Origin: Duganella radicis | Lineage (GTDB): Bacteria > Pseudomonadota > Gammaproteobacteria > Burkholderiales > Burkholderiaceae_D | Assembly (NCBI RefSeq): GCF_009720825.1 | Contig: NZ_WNKY01000002.1 | Span: forward strand, 186,001-250,000 | Length of the DNA: 64,000 bases | Direction: 5' to 3' | Shown: piece after piece, positions 53,035 through 62,135 of the stretch | Layout of the letters: the number at the start of each line of letters is the position of its first letter | Numbering within the stretch: position 1 is the first letter of the stretch | The notes under the pieces: model-generated | Seen by the model: only the letters and a program-made list of their open reading frames with translations | The model's database searches: none | What the model was told of the DNA's origin: nothing | Program-made: the position numbers and the translations under genes

Positions 53035-56000
53035 ATGATGAAACTCTCTCGTTTCAGGGCGGCGCTTTGCCTGCTCGCTGTGAGCGCGGCGCTGCAAGCG
53101 GCCACCATCGACCCGGCGCTGCAAACCGCGCCGGCCGACGGCTTTGGCGCCGGCACCGTGGGCGGTTCGGCCGCCATCAGCTCGCAAATCTACACCGTGA
53201 CTTCGCGCCCGCAGCTGCTGGCGGCGATCCAGCGTGGCGGCGTCAATCCCAAGATCATCAGGTTAAGCGGCACCATCGACATGACCGAGGGCGTGCCGTA
53301 TGCGAACACCGGCGACCAGGCCATACGCGGCTTGATCCGCCTGCCCAGCAACACCACGCTGATCGGCGCTGACGGCAACGCGGGCATCATCAACGGGCAT
53401 ATCGTGGTGTCCGGCGTTTCACAGATCATCATCCGCAATCTGAAAATCGTGAACCCCTGCGACGTGGGGCCGATCTGGGACCCGACCGACGGCGCGCTGG
53501 GCAACTGGAACTCGGCCTATGACGGCATCGGCGTCACCAACTCGGACCATGTGTGGGTGGATCACGTCAGCTTTACCGATGGCGCCATGACCGACGACCT
53601 GCTGCCGGTGGAGAACGGCCAGATCAAACAGTGCCACGACGGTGCGCTGGACATCACCAACGCTTCGGACTTCGTGACGGTGTCGTACAACGTGTTCGGC
53701 CAGCACCGCAAGAATAACCTGATCGGCTCCAGCGACACGGCGACGGCGGACAACGGCAAGCTGCACATCACGTTTAGCAACAACGTGTTCCGCGATATCG
53801 TCAGCCGCGCGCCGCGCGTGCGTTATGGTCAGGTCCATTTGTTCAACAACTACTTCGTGGGCAGCAAATCGCATCCGGCCTACCCATACGAATACAGCGT
53901 GGGCGTCGGCCAGCAGGCGCAGATCCTGTCGAACAATAACGTGTTCGAGATTGCCGGCATTACGCGCTGCGACCAGGTGGTGACGCCGATCGGCGGCACA
54001 GTGCCTGGCGCCTTCAAGGACGCAGGTTCGGTATTGAACGGCGCCGCGCTGGCGGGCTGCTCGACGCCAAGCAGCGTGGCCTACAGCGCGCCGTATGCGT
54101 TCAGCGCGCGTCCGGTCGCGCTGGTGAAGGCCAACGCCATCGCGCTGGCCGGCGCCGGCAAGCTGACCTCCACCATCAGCGGCAGCGGCAACGTCACGCC
54201 GGACGTCGGCGTCACCTTGACCTGCCCGGCCACGGGCCTGTACTTCTGCGACGACTTCCAGAACAGCAGCATGGCCAAGTGGAGCCTGCTGCCAGTGCCC
54301 GGCGCCAACGGCAGTTTCAGCGTCAAAGCCGAAAGCGTGGGCGCGTCGAATATCGTGATGCAGTACACCGCGGCCACCACCGGCGGCGTATTGGCCACGT
54401 TGACGCCAGCGGCGATGAGCGGCGTGCCGACCGGCGACTACTACGTCGAGGCACGCATCAAGCCCATGACCAACAGCACCACCAGCAACAAGCTTTTGTA
54501 TCTGCTCACACGCTACAAGGATGCCAGCAACTGGTATGGCGCAGGCCTGAATGTGCAAAGCGCCACCACCAGCACGCAGGTGGAAATCGCCCGCATGCTG
54601 GCCGGCACCTTGACGCGCCCCAAGCAGGTGAAGAAGCCGATCCAGATGGACGCGCAGTTCTACACCGTGCGCTTTGAAATGAAGGGCACGACACTGACCG
54701 TCTATCTCGACGGCGAAGCGCTGGGTTCCATCACCGACGCCAGCTTCTCGGAACGCGGCCTGGTTGGGCTGTACACCACCAACAAATCGTTCCAGATCGA
54801 CGACGTGCGCATCGGCGATCCGTCGCTCAAGCCTTCGCAACTGACGTTGAATCCGTCGTCGCTGACATATGCGGCGGAAGTGGGCGATACGCCGCTGGCG
54901 GTCAACGTCACCGCCGTCAAGCCGGATGGCACCCTGGATACCTACACGGCCGCGTCCAGCAATCCTGCGGTGGCGGCGGTCGCCATCAACGGCACGGTGC
55001 TGAGCGTCACGCCGGTTGGTGCGGGCACCGCCACCATCACGGTGACCAGCGATTCCGATCCAACCTTGAAACGCGCCATCGCTGCCACCATAGCGCCGCA
55101 GTTCATCCAGCCGACGCAAACCTATGCACTGAACGGCGTCACCCTGCCCGCCGCCCACGGAGACGCGACACAGGTCGATGCCTCGCTCAAGCTGACTTTC
55201 GACGGTCCGCCGACGCTGGGCTCCGGCGGCAGCATCCGCATTTTCCGCAAGGCGGATAACGCGCTGGTGGACGTGATCCGCCTGTCCGGAGAGACCGATA
55301 TCCTCGGTTATCCGGGCCAGGCCAATGTGCGCAAGGTGAACACCACGCCGATCACCATCAGCGGCAATACGGTCACCATCAAGCCGCATGCCAACAAGCT
55401 GGCATATGGCACGGAGTACTACGTGGCCATCTCCAACGGCGTGTTCACCGGCGCCACGCTGGGCGGCACGCCGTTCGTCGGCATCGGTGCGCTGGGCGAC
55501 TGGTCGTTCACCACGCGCGCTGCCGCCCCGTCGTCGGGCAACAGCTTCACCGTCGGCGACAGCGCCGACACCGACTTCGCCACCGTGCAAGGCGCACTCA
55601 ATTTCGTCATGCAGACGCTGGGCGCGGCCGATCCGGTCACCATCACCGTACGCAATGGCGTCTACAACGAGCTGCTCTACCTGCGCGGCAAGGACAACGT
55701 GACGCTGAAGGGCGAAAGCCGCGACGGCGCCATCATCCAGTACACCAACTATGACACGCTCAACACCGGCTCCGGCGCCAGCCAGGCCAGTGCCGACGCG
55801 GCGGCGGCCGGCGGCCGTGCGGTGCTGCTGGTGGAGGCGTCGGACATGCTGGTGCTCGACACGTTGACCTTGAAGAACACCACATTGCGCTCCTCCGCCA
55901 TCTCGGCACAGGCGGAGACCCTCTACTTCAACAACGACAGCGGCCGTCTGATCGCGAAGAACGCCAACTTCTACAGCGAACAGGATACGCTCAACCTCAA

Positions 56001-56574
56001 AGGCTACGCGTGGTTCTGGCAATCGCTGGTCGCGGGCAATGTGGACTTCATCTGGGGCAGCAGCCGCGCCGCCCTGTTCGAGGAATGCGAAATCCGCTCG
56101 GTGGGCGATACCACCAGCAGCACCAGCGGCGGCTACATCCTGCAAGCGCGCGCCGCCAACGCCACCGATAAAGGTTACGTCTTCCTCAACAGCCGCCTGA
56201 CGCATGGTCCCGGCCCCGGCCCGCTGCACGGCGACGTACCGGCCGGCGCCACTTACCTGGCCCGCAGCGCCGGCAACACTGCCTACTGGGACAACATCGC
56301 CTTCATCAATACCAGGATGGACTCCCACATCGCGACGGTGGGCTGGGCTTCGGCCGGCGTGAACGGCCAGCCGGCGCCGAATCCCGCGGTGGCCACCGCA
56401 GCCAGCGGCTGGCGTGAATACGGCAGCACCACGCTGTCGGGCGACGCCATCAACCTGGCGGCGCGCGTCGGCGGTTTCCAGCTGAGCGCCAGCGACGTGG
56501 CGGCCGGCTTTGCAGACCGCGCCAAGGTGTTCGCGGCCTATGGCGGCGGCGCCGGCTGGAATCCGCAACCCTAG
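53035..56574 (+). CDS. Bifunctional pectate lyase-pectinesterase
   Basis: A 1179-aa secreted enzyme. Signal peptide to about residue 22; PL1 pectate lyase domain 40-370 (VWVDHVSFTDG, HDGALDITN, SRAPRVRYGQVHLFNNYF); a LamG-like beta-sandwich 395-590; BIG2-type Ig domain 598-690; second Ig-like domain 692-830; and a CE8 pectinesterase domain 836-1150 (DFATVQGAL, YSEQDTLNL, GNVDFIWGSSRAALFEECEI). It would de-esterify and cleave pectin with one chain. A strong terminator follows. Fused enzymes of this order are uncommon. Confidence 0.93.
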   Translation: MMKLSRFRAALCLLAVSAALQAATIDPALQTAPADGFGAGTVGGSAAISSQIYTVTSRPQLLAAIQRGGVNPKIIRLSGTIDMTEGVPYANTGDQAIRGLIRLPSNTTLIGADGNAGIINGHIVVSGVSQIIIRNLKIVNPCDVGPIWDPTDGALGNWNSAYDGIGVTNSDHVWVDHVSFTDGAMTDDLLPVENGQIKQCHDGALDITNASDFVTVSYNVFGQHRKNNLIGSSDTATADNGKLHITFSNNVFRDIVSRAPRVRYGQVHLFNNYFVGSKSHPAYPYEYSVGVGQQAQILSNNNVFEIAGITRCDQVVTPIGGTVPGAFKDAGSVLNGAALAGCSTPSSVAYSAPYAFSARPVALVKANAIALAGAGKLTSTISGSGNVTPDVGVTLTCPATGLYFCDDFQNSSMAKWSLLPVPGANGSFSVKAESVGASNIVMQYTAATTGGVLATLTPAAMSGVPTGDYYVEARIKPMTNSTTSNKLLYLLTRYKDASNWYGAGLNVQSATTSTQVEIARMLAGTLTRPKQVKKPIQMDAQFYTVRFEMKGTTLTVYLDGEALGSITDASFSERGLVGLYTTNKSFQIDDVRIGDPSLKPSQLTLNPSSLTYAAEVGDTPLAVNVTAVKPDGTLDTYTAASSNPAVAAVAINGTVLSVTPVGAGTATITVTSDSDPTLKRAIAATIAPQFIQPTQTYALNGVTLPAAHGDATQVDASLKLTFDGPPTLGSGGSIRIFRKADNALVDVIRLSGETDILGYPGQANVRKVNTTPITISGNTVTIKPHANKLAYGTEYYVAISNGVFTGATLGGTPFVGIGALGDWSFTTRAAAPSSGNSFTVGDSADTDFATVQGALNFVMQTLGAADPVTITVRNGVYNELLYLRGKDNVTLKGESRDGAIIQYTNYDTLNTGSGASQASADAAAAGGRAVLLVEASDMLVLDTLTLKNTTLRSSAISAQAETLYFNNDSGRLIAKNANFYSEQDTLNLKGYAWFWQSLVAGNVDFIWGSSRAALFEECEIRSVGDTTSSTSGGYILQARAANATDKGYVFLNSRLTHGPGPGPLHGDVPAGATYLARSAGNTAYWDNIAFINTRMDSHIATVGWASAGVNGQPAPNPAVATAASGWREYGSTTLSGDAINLAARVGGFQLSASDVAAGFADRAKVFAAYGGGAGWNPQP

Positions 56575-56586
56575 CCAAAAGTAACA

Positions 56587-56639
56587 GGCGCGCTACATAC
56601 ACCACCTCTTTCGGAGGATGCGTAGCGCGCCGCGTTTTT
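56587..56639 (+). terminator. Intrinsic terminator after the pectinase
   Basis: GGCGCGCTAC (56587-56596) pairs perfectly with GTAGCGCGCC (56622-56631); the loop holds a small CCTC/GAGG stem. A TTTTT run follows at 56635-56639. Confidence 0.85.
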
Positions 56640-56675
56640 ATACGATGCGGCGACAACCTATATCATGGAGTCGCC

Positions 56676-56855
56676 GTGCGTTATCTGCTTGCCTTGCCTT
56701 TCATCGGCCTACTCTGGCTGCCTTTCTACAATCGCGAGCTGCCCTCGCTGTTTGGCTTCCCCTTCTTTTACTGGTACCAGTTCGCCTGGGTGCCGCTGAC
56801 GGCCCTCATCATCTGGCTGGTGTACCAGCATGACCGCAAGAAGGGAGTGGAATGA
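56676..56855 (+). CDS. DUF3311 small membrane protein
   Basis: A 59-aa protein with two hydrophobic helices: RYLLALPFIGLLWLPFYNR and FYWYQFAWVPLTALIIWLVY, matching DUF3311. The GTG start has GGAG 5 bases upstream. Its TGA overlaps the symporter ATG (ATGA). DUF3311 proteins accompany solute:sodium symporters and are probably accessory subunits. Confidence 0.85.
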   Translation: MRYLLALPFIGLLWLPFYNRELPSLFGFPFFYWYQFAWVPLTALIIWLVYQHDRKKGVE

Positions 56856-58330
56856 TGTCGGACCAAATCAACTGGACGGCGCTGAGTGTCTTCATCTTCT
56901 TCTTTGTGCTGGTGACGGTGCTGGGCTTTGCCGCATCGCGCTGGCAAAGCGGCAAGCAGCAAGGCCACCAGCTGGAAGAATGGGGACTGGGCGGCCGTAA
57001 CTTCGGCGCCTGGATCACCTGGTTCCTGGTCGGCGGCGACTTCTACACCGCCTACACCGTGATCGCGGTGCCGGCGCTGGTGTACGCGGTGGGCGCATAC
57101 GGCTTCTTCGCCCTGCCCTACACCATCCTGGTCTACCCTATCGTCTACCTGATCATGCCCAAGCTGTGGCACGCCGCGCAAAAAGCCGGCCACGTCACGG
57201 CGGCCGACGTGGTGTTCGGGCGCTATGGTTCGCGCCCGCTGGAATTCGCCATCGCCCTGACCGGCGTGGTGGCGACCATGCCTTACATCGCCCTGCAACT
57301 GGTGGGCATGGAAGTGGTGATCAAGGCGCTGGGCCTGACCGGCGAACTGCCGCTGGCGGCGGCCTTTGTCATCCTGGCGCTATACACCTATGCGGCGGGC
57401 CTGCGCGCGCCGGCGCTGATTGCTTTCGTCAAGGACCTGATGATCTACATCGTGGTGCTGGTGGCGGTGGTGCTGGTGCCGATCAAGCTGGGTGGCTACG
57501 GTACCGTGTTTTCCGCCGCCGGCGAAGCCTTCGCGGCCAAGGGCGGCGCCACCGGCCTGACGCTCAAATCGGCACAGATCCTGCCGTTCGCCACGCTGGC
57601 GCTGGGATCGGCGATGGCGGCCTTCATGTACCCGCACACGCTGACCGGCATCTTTGCCGCCAACAGCGCGGACACCATCCGCAAGAACGCCGTGTTCCTG
57701 CCGGCCTACACCATCCTGCTAGGCCTGATCGCGCTGCTGGGCTTCATGGCGTATGCCGCACACATCACCGTGGCCGGCAATAACGACGTGGTGCCGGCGC
57801 TGTTCAACGCCCTGTTCCCAAGCTGGTTCAGTGGTTTTGCCTTCGCCGCCATCGCCATTGGCGCGCTGGTGCCGGCGGCGGTGATGTCGATTGGCGCGGC
57901 CAATCTGTTCACCCGCAACTTCTGGAAGCCGTACGTGAATCCGGCCGTCACGCCGCAAGGCGAGGCCTCGGTGGCCAAGGCGGTGTCGCTGGTGGTGAAG
58001 GTCGGCGCGCTGGTGTTCATCCTGTTCCTGCCGACCAAATTCGCGCTCGACCTGCAACTGCTGGGCGGCGTGTGGATACTGCAAACCTTCCCGTCGGTGG
58101 TGTTTGGCCTGTTCTTCGGCTGGTTCGGCGCACGCGCCCTGCTGGGCGGTTGGGCGGTCGGGATTGTGGCGGGCAGCCTGCTGGCTTTCAGCGACGGCAT
58201 CAAACCGGTGCACACCTTCATGCTGGGCGGCGACAGCTACACCGCTTATACCGGCTTGCTGGCACTGGCGCTGAACATCGTGGTGGCGGTGCTGATCCAA
58301 CTGGTGGCGGGCGGTAAAAAACAGGGCTGA
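56852..58330 (+). CDS. Sodium:solute symporter (MctP-like)
   Basis: A 492-aa inner-membrane transporter with about 13 helices and the SSS family hallmarks (GGRNFGAWITWFLVGGDFYTAYT, ANLFTRNFWKPY). It imports a small organic acid or sugar acid with Na+. It is coupled to a DUF3311 subunit, and its place after the pectinase suggests, but does not prove, uptake of pectin-derived acids. Confidence 0.9.
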   Translation: MMSDQINWTALSVFIFFFVLVTVLGFAASRWQSGKQQGHQLEEWGLGGRNFGAWITWFLVGGDFYTAYTVIAVPALVYAVGAYGFFALPYTILVYPIVYLIMPKLWHAAQKAGHVTAADVVFGRYGSRPLEFAIALTGVVATMPYIALQLVGMEVVIKALGLTGELPLAAAFVILALYTYAAGLRAPALIAFVKDLMIYIVVLVAVVLVPIKLGGYGTVFSAAGEAFAAKGGATGLTLKSAQILPFATLALGSAMAAFMYPHTLTGIFAANSADTIRKNAVFLPAYTILLGLIALLGFMAYAAHITVAGNNDVVPALFNALFPSWFSGFAFAAIAIGALVPAAVMSIGAANLFTRNFWKPYVNPAVTPQGEASVAKAVSLVVKVGALVFILFLPTKFALDLQLLGGVWILQTFPSVVFGLFFGWFGARALLGGWAVGIVAGSLLAFSDGIKPVHTFMLGGDSYTAYTGLLALALNIVVAVLIQLVAGGKKQG

Positions 58331-58355
58331 CCCGCCGTCATCGTTTCGTCACAAG

Positions 58356-58384
58356 AATGGGATAACATGTCGTGTTATCCCATT
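58356..58384 (+). repeat. Perfect 12-base inverted repeat before pafA
   Basis: AATGGGATAACA-TGTCG-TGTTATCCCATT. It lies 26 bases after the symporter stop and 20 before the pafA ATG. It has only three Ts after the stem, so it may be a weak terminator or an operator. Confidence 0.7.
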
Positions 58385-58403
58385 TCACCTTACGACGACC
58401 TAT

Positions 58404-60074
58404 ATGACAAAAGCACTGTCCCTGCGCGCGATCGTACTCGCCGCTGCCAGCCTTGCCCTCTCCAGCTGCTACGCAGCCACGCCGGCGCCAAGCACCGCAT
58501 CCACCCTGCCCAAGCTCGTCGTCGTGCTGGTGGTGGACGGCCTGCCGAATGAACAGGTGCAGCGCTACCGCGACCAGTTCGGCCAGGGCGGCTTGCGCCG
58601 CATGCTGGATCAGGGCGCTTCGTTCAGCAACGCACACCAGGCGCACGGCGTGACCGTGACCGCCATCGGCCACAGCGCGGTGCTGACCGGCGCCTATCCT
58701 TATGTGCACGGTATCATCGGCAATAACTGGATCGATCCGATCACCAAAAAATCGGTCTACTGCACCGAGGACACCAACTACACCTACATCGGCGAAGAGA
58801 CCAAGCCTGCCGACGGCACCTCGCCAGCCAAGCTGAAAGTGAACACGCTGGGCGATGAACTGCGCTACGCCACCGGCAGCAAGAGCAAGGTGATTACCGT
58901 CTCCGGCAAGGATCGCGGCGCGATCCTGCTGGCGGGTAAAACCGGCACCGCTTACATGTACATGGAAAAAACCGGCAACTTCGCCAGCAGCACCTACTAC
59001 ATGAAGCAGCATCCGGAATGGGCCACCAAATACCTGGCGACCAAGCCGCAGGACCGCTACTACGGCAAGAGCTGGTCCGCCCTGCTGCCCGAAGCCGCTT
59101 ACGCCGGCGACGCGCCGGAAGAGCTGAACGCGCCCAAGGCCGGCGGCCACAATCGCCTGCCGTACAGCTACTACAGCGAGAGCGGCGAGATCGACGCCGG
59201 CTACTACGCCAGCCTGCGCGTCGGCCCGTATCTGGATCAGCTGACGCTGGACTTCGCGCGCGCCGCGGTGGAAGGCGAAAACCTGGGCCGCAATCCGGCC
59301 GGCGTGCCGGACCTGCTGGGCGTCAGCCTGTCGGCGCACGATTACGTCAACCACGCGTTTGGCCCGGAAAGCAAACTGTCGCACGACCACTTGCAGCGCG
59401 TGGACCGCATGCTGGCCGAGTTCTTCACGTATCTGGACAAGCGCGTCGGGATGGACAATGTGCTGGTGGTGCTGACCGCCGATCACGGCTTCCCGAACAC
59501 GCCGGAGTTCTCGCAAACGCAGCACTTCGACGCCCAGCGCCTGGATGGCGACAAGCTGATGGCCGCGCTGGACAAGCATCTGGAAGCCAAATTCGGCGTC
59601 GCCAAACTGGTGCAGGCATGGTCGCTGCCGAACATCCATCTGGACTACGCGCTGGCCGACCAGAACAAGCTGAAACGCGAGGATGTGGAAAACGTGGCGG
59701 CGCAATACCTGCTGGCGCAGAACGGCATCGTCGACGCCTTCACCCGCACCCAGTTTGAAAGCGGCGCGGTGCAAGGCACGCATATCAACACCCTGATGCG
59801 CCGCGCGTGGAACCGCCAGTCGTCGGGCGATCTGATGGTGATCACCAAGCCATACTGGTACTTCGGCACCGGCACCAGCGGCACCTCGCACGGTTCGCCG
59901 TATGCTTACGACACCAATGTGCCGCTGATGATCATGGGTAAACGCTGGATCAAGCCTGGCGCCTATGGCCAGTACGCGGAAGTGGTCGACATCGCGCCGA
60001 CCCTGGCCAACCTGCTGCACCTGCGTCCGCCGGCCGGCTCGGAAGGCCGCGTGCTGACGGAAACGCTGCGCTGA
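58404..60074 (+). CDS. pafA: PafA-type alkaline phosphatase
   Basis: A 556-aa phosphomonoesterase of the alkaline phosphatase superfamily with a lipoprotein-like signal (LSSC at 19-22). The Thr nucleophile lies in GVTVTAIGHSAVLTG (Thr86 or 84); metal ligands are in VVDGLP, SAHDYVNHAFGP and TADHGF; Lys and Arg of SGKDRGA match the PafA substrate-binding pair. It ends one base before the convergent coiled-coil gene. Confidence 0.88.
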   Translation: MTKALSLRAIVLAAASLALSSCYAATPAPSTASTLPKLVVVLVVDGLPNEQVQRYRDQFGQGGLRRMLDQGASFSNAHQAHGVTVTAIGHSAVLTGAYPYVHGIIGNNWIDPITKKSVYCTEDTNYTYIGEETKPADGTSPAKLKVNTLGDELRYATGSKSKVITVSGKDRGAILLAGKTGTAYMYMEKTGNFASSTYYMKQHPEWATKYLATKPQDRYYGKSWSALLPEAAYAGDAPEELNAPKAGGHNRLPYSYYSESGEIDAGYYASLRVGPYLDQLTLDFARAAVEGENLGRNPAGVPDLLGVSLSAHDYVNHAFGPESKLSHDHLQRVDRMLAEFFTYLDKRVGMDNVLVVLTADHGFPNTPEFSQTQHFDAQRLDGDKLMAALDKHLEAKFGVAKLVQAWSLPNIHLDYALADQNKLKREDVENVAAQYLLAQNGIVDAFTRTQFESGAVQGTHINTLMRRAWNRQSSGDLMVITKPYWYFGTGTSGTSHGSPYAYDTNVPLMIMGKRWIKPGAYGQYAEVVDIAPTLANLLHLRPPAGSEGRVLTETLR

Positions 60075-60419
60075 TTATCGCGTGGCTTGCGGAGCCGGTT
60101 GCGCATAAATGATGATGGGCGCGGCCGGTGCCGGAGCCGGCGGCTGCCGGCTCAGCAGCAAAGCCGTGGTGATCGACGTATTCAGCACCACACCGCCCAG
60201 CACGGTTGCCACCACCCACTTGATCAGCCGGCTTTCAAACTTCGCAAACCGCGTTTCAAACTCCTGCCGGATCGACTTGAAGCCGCTATCCGTGCTTTGA
60301 GCGAGCGCATCGATACGGCCCGTCATGGCAAGCTCATGGGCCTTTAGTTCGCCAGTGAACCTCGCGACCGTAGCGTCCAGCTTGGCATCGATATAGTCTT
60401 TGTCGGTGATGGAGTTCAT
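60075..60419 (-). CDS. Small coiled-coil membrane protein, copy A
   Basis: A 114-aa protein: amphipathic coiled coil (residues 10-65), then a transmembrane helix (KWVVATVLGGVVLNTSITTALLL), then a Pro/Ala tail. The style is DUF1640-like. A paralogue, copy B, starts at 62135; the two share about three quarters of their residues, and their DNA contains a 78-base identical stretch. Start ATG 60419 is chosen because both copies begin MNSI-DKDY. Role unknown. Confidence 0.78.
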   Translation of the reverse strand: MNSITDKDYIDAKLDATVARFTGELKAHELAMTGRIDALAQSTDSGFKSIRQEFETRFAKFESRLIKWVVATVLGGVVLNTSITTALLLSRQPPAPAPAAPIIIYAQPAPQATR

Positions 60420-60454
60420 CGCTCCATATTCTGCCCCGGCACCTATCCTGTCAA
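60097..60454. repeat. Direct repeat, copy A (flanks the TIR-like gene)
   Basis: Homologous to 61852-62170, same orientation; the segments 60162-60239 and 61911-61988 are identical (78 bases). The repeat contains the small gene and its promoter. Confidence 0.85.
60426..60454 (-). promoter_or_regulatory. Promoter of copy A
   Basis: TTGACA (complement of 60449-60454), a 17-base spacer, GAATAT (complement of 60426-60431), 6 bases before the ATG. The same elements with the same spacing occur before copy B. Confidence 0.55.
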
Positions 60455-60465
60455 CACGATTACGT

Positions 60466-61809
60466 TTAACCAGGATCATGTCGACTGCGGTCTATTGTCA
60501 GTTCACCGCCCTGGATCTGCGCTCGCCACTTCATAAGGTGGGCATCACTATTAATGCATCGCTCAATCCGGTCCCGCAGCGCATGATAACCTGGCCAATA
60601 ATCGTTTTTGGTCATCTCTCTGTCCCAGATATCCTCCCACCACATGCACCGATTATTTTCGAGAAGTACGCCCGGATTTGTGTTTCCACGGACCAATAGA
60701 GAAACTTCTGCATCCGTTAATTGATGCCCCACAACTAAAACCTCGGCTCCTGTAATCGTGTATCTCTTATACAGAAGTTCCAAAGTGACGAAGAGTGCCA
60801 TTAGATCAGCTTCACCACTCGCGCCAATTACCTCTGAAACATGAATCGGGGTGTAATAGATTTGGAAATGACCACGCTTGGATTTCTTAATAAAATAGAG
60901 CCCGCCCGCGTCATTCATGGCCCGTATTAAATGCAGTTCCTCTAACCTGTCCGCCTGACCTTCCCAATTTAACAAGAAATGTGCCGCCTCAACAGGTATC
61001 CTCGGTAATCGCACATAATCTACAGGGTAGATAGGCCCGTCACCATGCTGTAGCCACTTGGTTTCAATTCCAAATAACCCAGCAACACTCAAAAGCTGCG
61101 AAAACGTCGGAGCTTTCTTACCAAGGAACCACTCCTCGACTTCGATAGCGTTCTCCTCACCGAGCATTTGGGCAACATGGGATGGACGAACTTTTTCATA
61201 GCGGTTCGCATTGACTTGATCAAGAAGCCGATTCAGTCGATTCGGAATCTCACCTGGCAAATTCTCACAATATTCTTTACTGCTAAACACCATACGGAGA
61301 GCACTTTCAAAATCCTTCGCAAGGGAATCCCTCGCAGCGGCCCGAACTGAGTCGCTCGCCCCCTTTGGACAAAAGTATCGAATCGGATTTCGTTGATGGC
61401 GAAGATCGAATGGCATGTTTTCACCGGAAGGCTCACCGTACGCTGTATTCATTACAGCAACAATGCGAGCGTGTCCCATAGCTTTGAGAGCCCATCCATA
61501 TTCGATCAAAACGTTCGGATTTGGCGTAGGGCGCCGGCCGCCTCGGGTGCCCACAAAGGTAAGGTCGGGAACGAAGACCGCAGCGGAATCTATCTTTCTG
61601 AAGATGGTTTCCACAATAGGCGGGGAGCCAGCGACGTTTTTTGTATCCCGGTCGAGTATCAATGCTCCGCGATCACGATCAGGTTCAAACAAGCTGACGT
61701 CTTTTGAGATTTTTGAGATCGCACGTCCGAGTGCTCTCTCGATAAGATTGCGCCCAGTAAGCGAATCCCGATCGGCCTGCCATGAGAAAAATATGCTTGT
61801 CTTCGCCAT
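60466..61809 (-). CDS. TIR-like/HTH protein, candidate defence effector
   Basis: A 447-aa protein. The N-terminal 150 residues look TIR-like: strand start TSIFFSWQ, later VFVPDLTFVGT and NVLIEYGWALKAMGH, with Glu103 in the position of the TIR catalytic Glu. Residues 185-262 resemble an XRE-type HTH (HVAQMLGEENAIEVEEW, FGIETKWLQHGDGPI). Residues 265-447 are a domain I do not recognise. Codon use and GC are visibly lower than in neighbours, a sign of transfer. It starts 20 bases below copy B and ends 46 bases above copy A. ATG 61809 is the only start giving the TIR-like fold. Confidence 0.75.
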   Translation of the reverse strand: MAKTSIFFSWQADRDSLTGRNLIERALGRAISKISKDVSLFEPDRDRGALILDRDTKNVAGSPPIVETIFRKIDSAAVFVPDLTFVGTRGGRRPTPNPNVLIEYGWALKAMGHARIVAVMNTAYGEPSGENMPFDLRHQRNPIRYFCPKGASDSVRAAARDSLAKDFESALRMVFSSKEYCENLPGEIPNRLNRLLDQVNANRYEKVRPSHVAQMLGEENAIEVEEWFLGKKAPTFSQLLSVAGLFGIETKWLQHGDGPIYPVDYVRLPRIPVEAAHFLLNWEGQADRLEELHLIRAMNDAGGLYFIKKSKRGHFQIYYTPIHVSEVIGASGEADLMALFVTLELLYKRYTITGAEVLVVGHQLTDAEVSLLVRGNTNPGVLLENNRCMWWEDIWDREMTKNDYWPGYHALRDRIERCINSDAHLMKWRAQIQGGELTIDRSRHDPG

Positions 61810-61829
61810 CGTTAGACTATTGAGATCGG

Positions 61830-62135
61830 CTAATGTACACCTTGTGGCAGTGGTTGTGCGTAGATGACGATGGGAGCGGCCGGCACCGGCTGCGGCCGGC
61901 TCAGCAGCAGAGCCGTGGTGATCGACGTATTCAGCACCACACCGCCCAGCACGGTTGCCACCACCCACTTGATCAGCCGGCTTTCAAATTGCACGAACCG
62001 TGCTTCAAATTCCTCACGGAGCGAAGCTATCTGGGCAGTCACGACAAGTTCGTGTGCCTTTAGTTCGCCAGTAAACCTTGCGACCGTAGCGTCCAGTCTG
62101 GCGTCCATATAGTCTTTGTCGGCGATGGAGTTCAT
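61830..62135 (-). CDS. Small coiled-coil membrane protein, copy B
   Basis: A 101-aa paralogue of copy A; it lacks about 13 residues in the coiled coil (the GRIDALAQSTDSGFKSI part) but keeps the identical transmembrane segment. It lies directly upstream of the TIR-like gene (20-base gap), so the two are probably co-transcribed from the copy B promoter. Confidence 0.78.
   Translation of the reverse strand: MNSIADKDYMDARLDATVARFTGELKAHELVVTAQIASLREEFEARFVQFESRLIKWVVATVLGGVVLNTSITTALLLSRPQPVPAAPIVIYAQPLPQGVH

Noticed and set aside
53419..56568. A 1049-codon open frame antisense to the pectinase
   Set aside because: It has no motif or signal and mirrors a GC-rich coding gene with clear domains; such long antisense frames are expected at this GC.
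61810..61968. N-terminal extension of the TIR-like protein into the copy B gene
   Set aside because: The extension is an out-of-frame reading of copy B and repeats the same shadow peptide seen antisense at copy A; ATG 61809 gives the proper fold.
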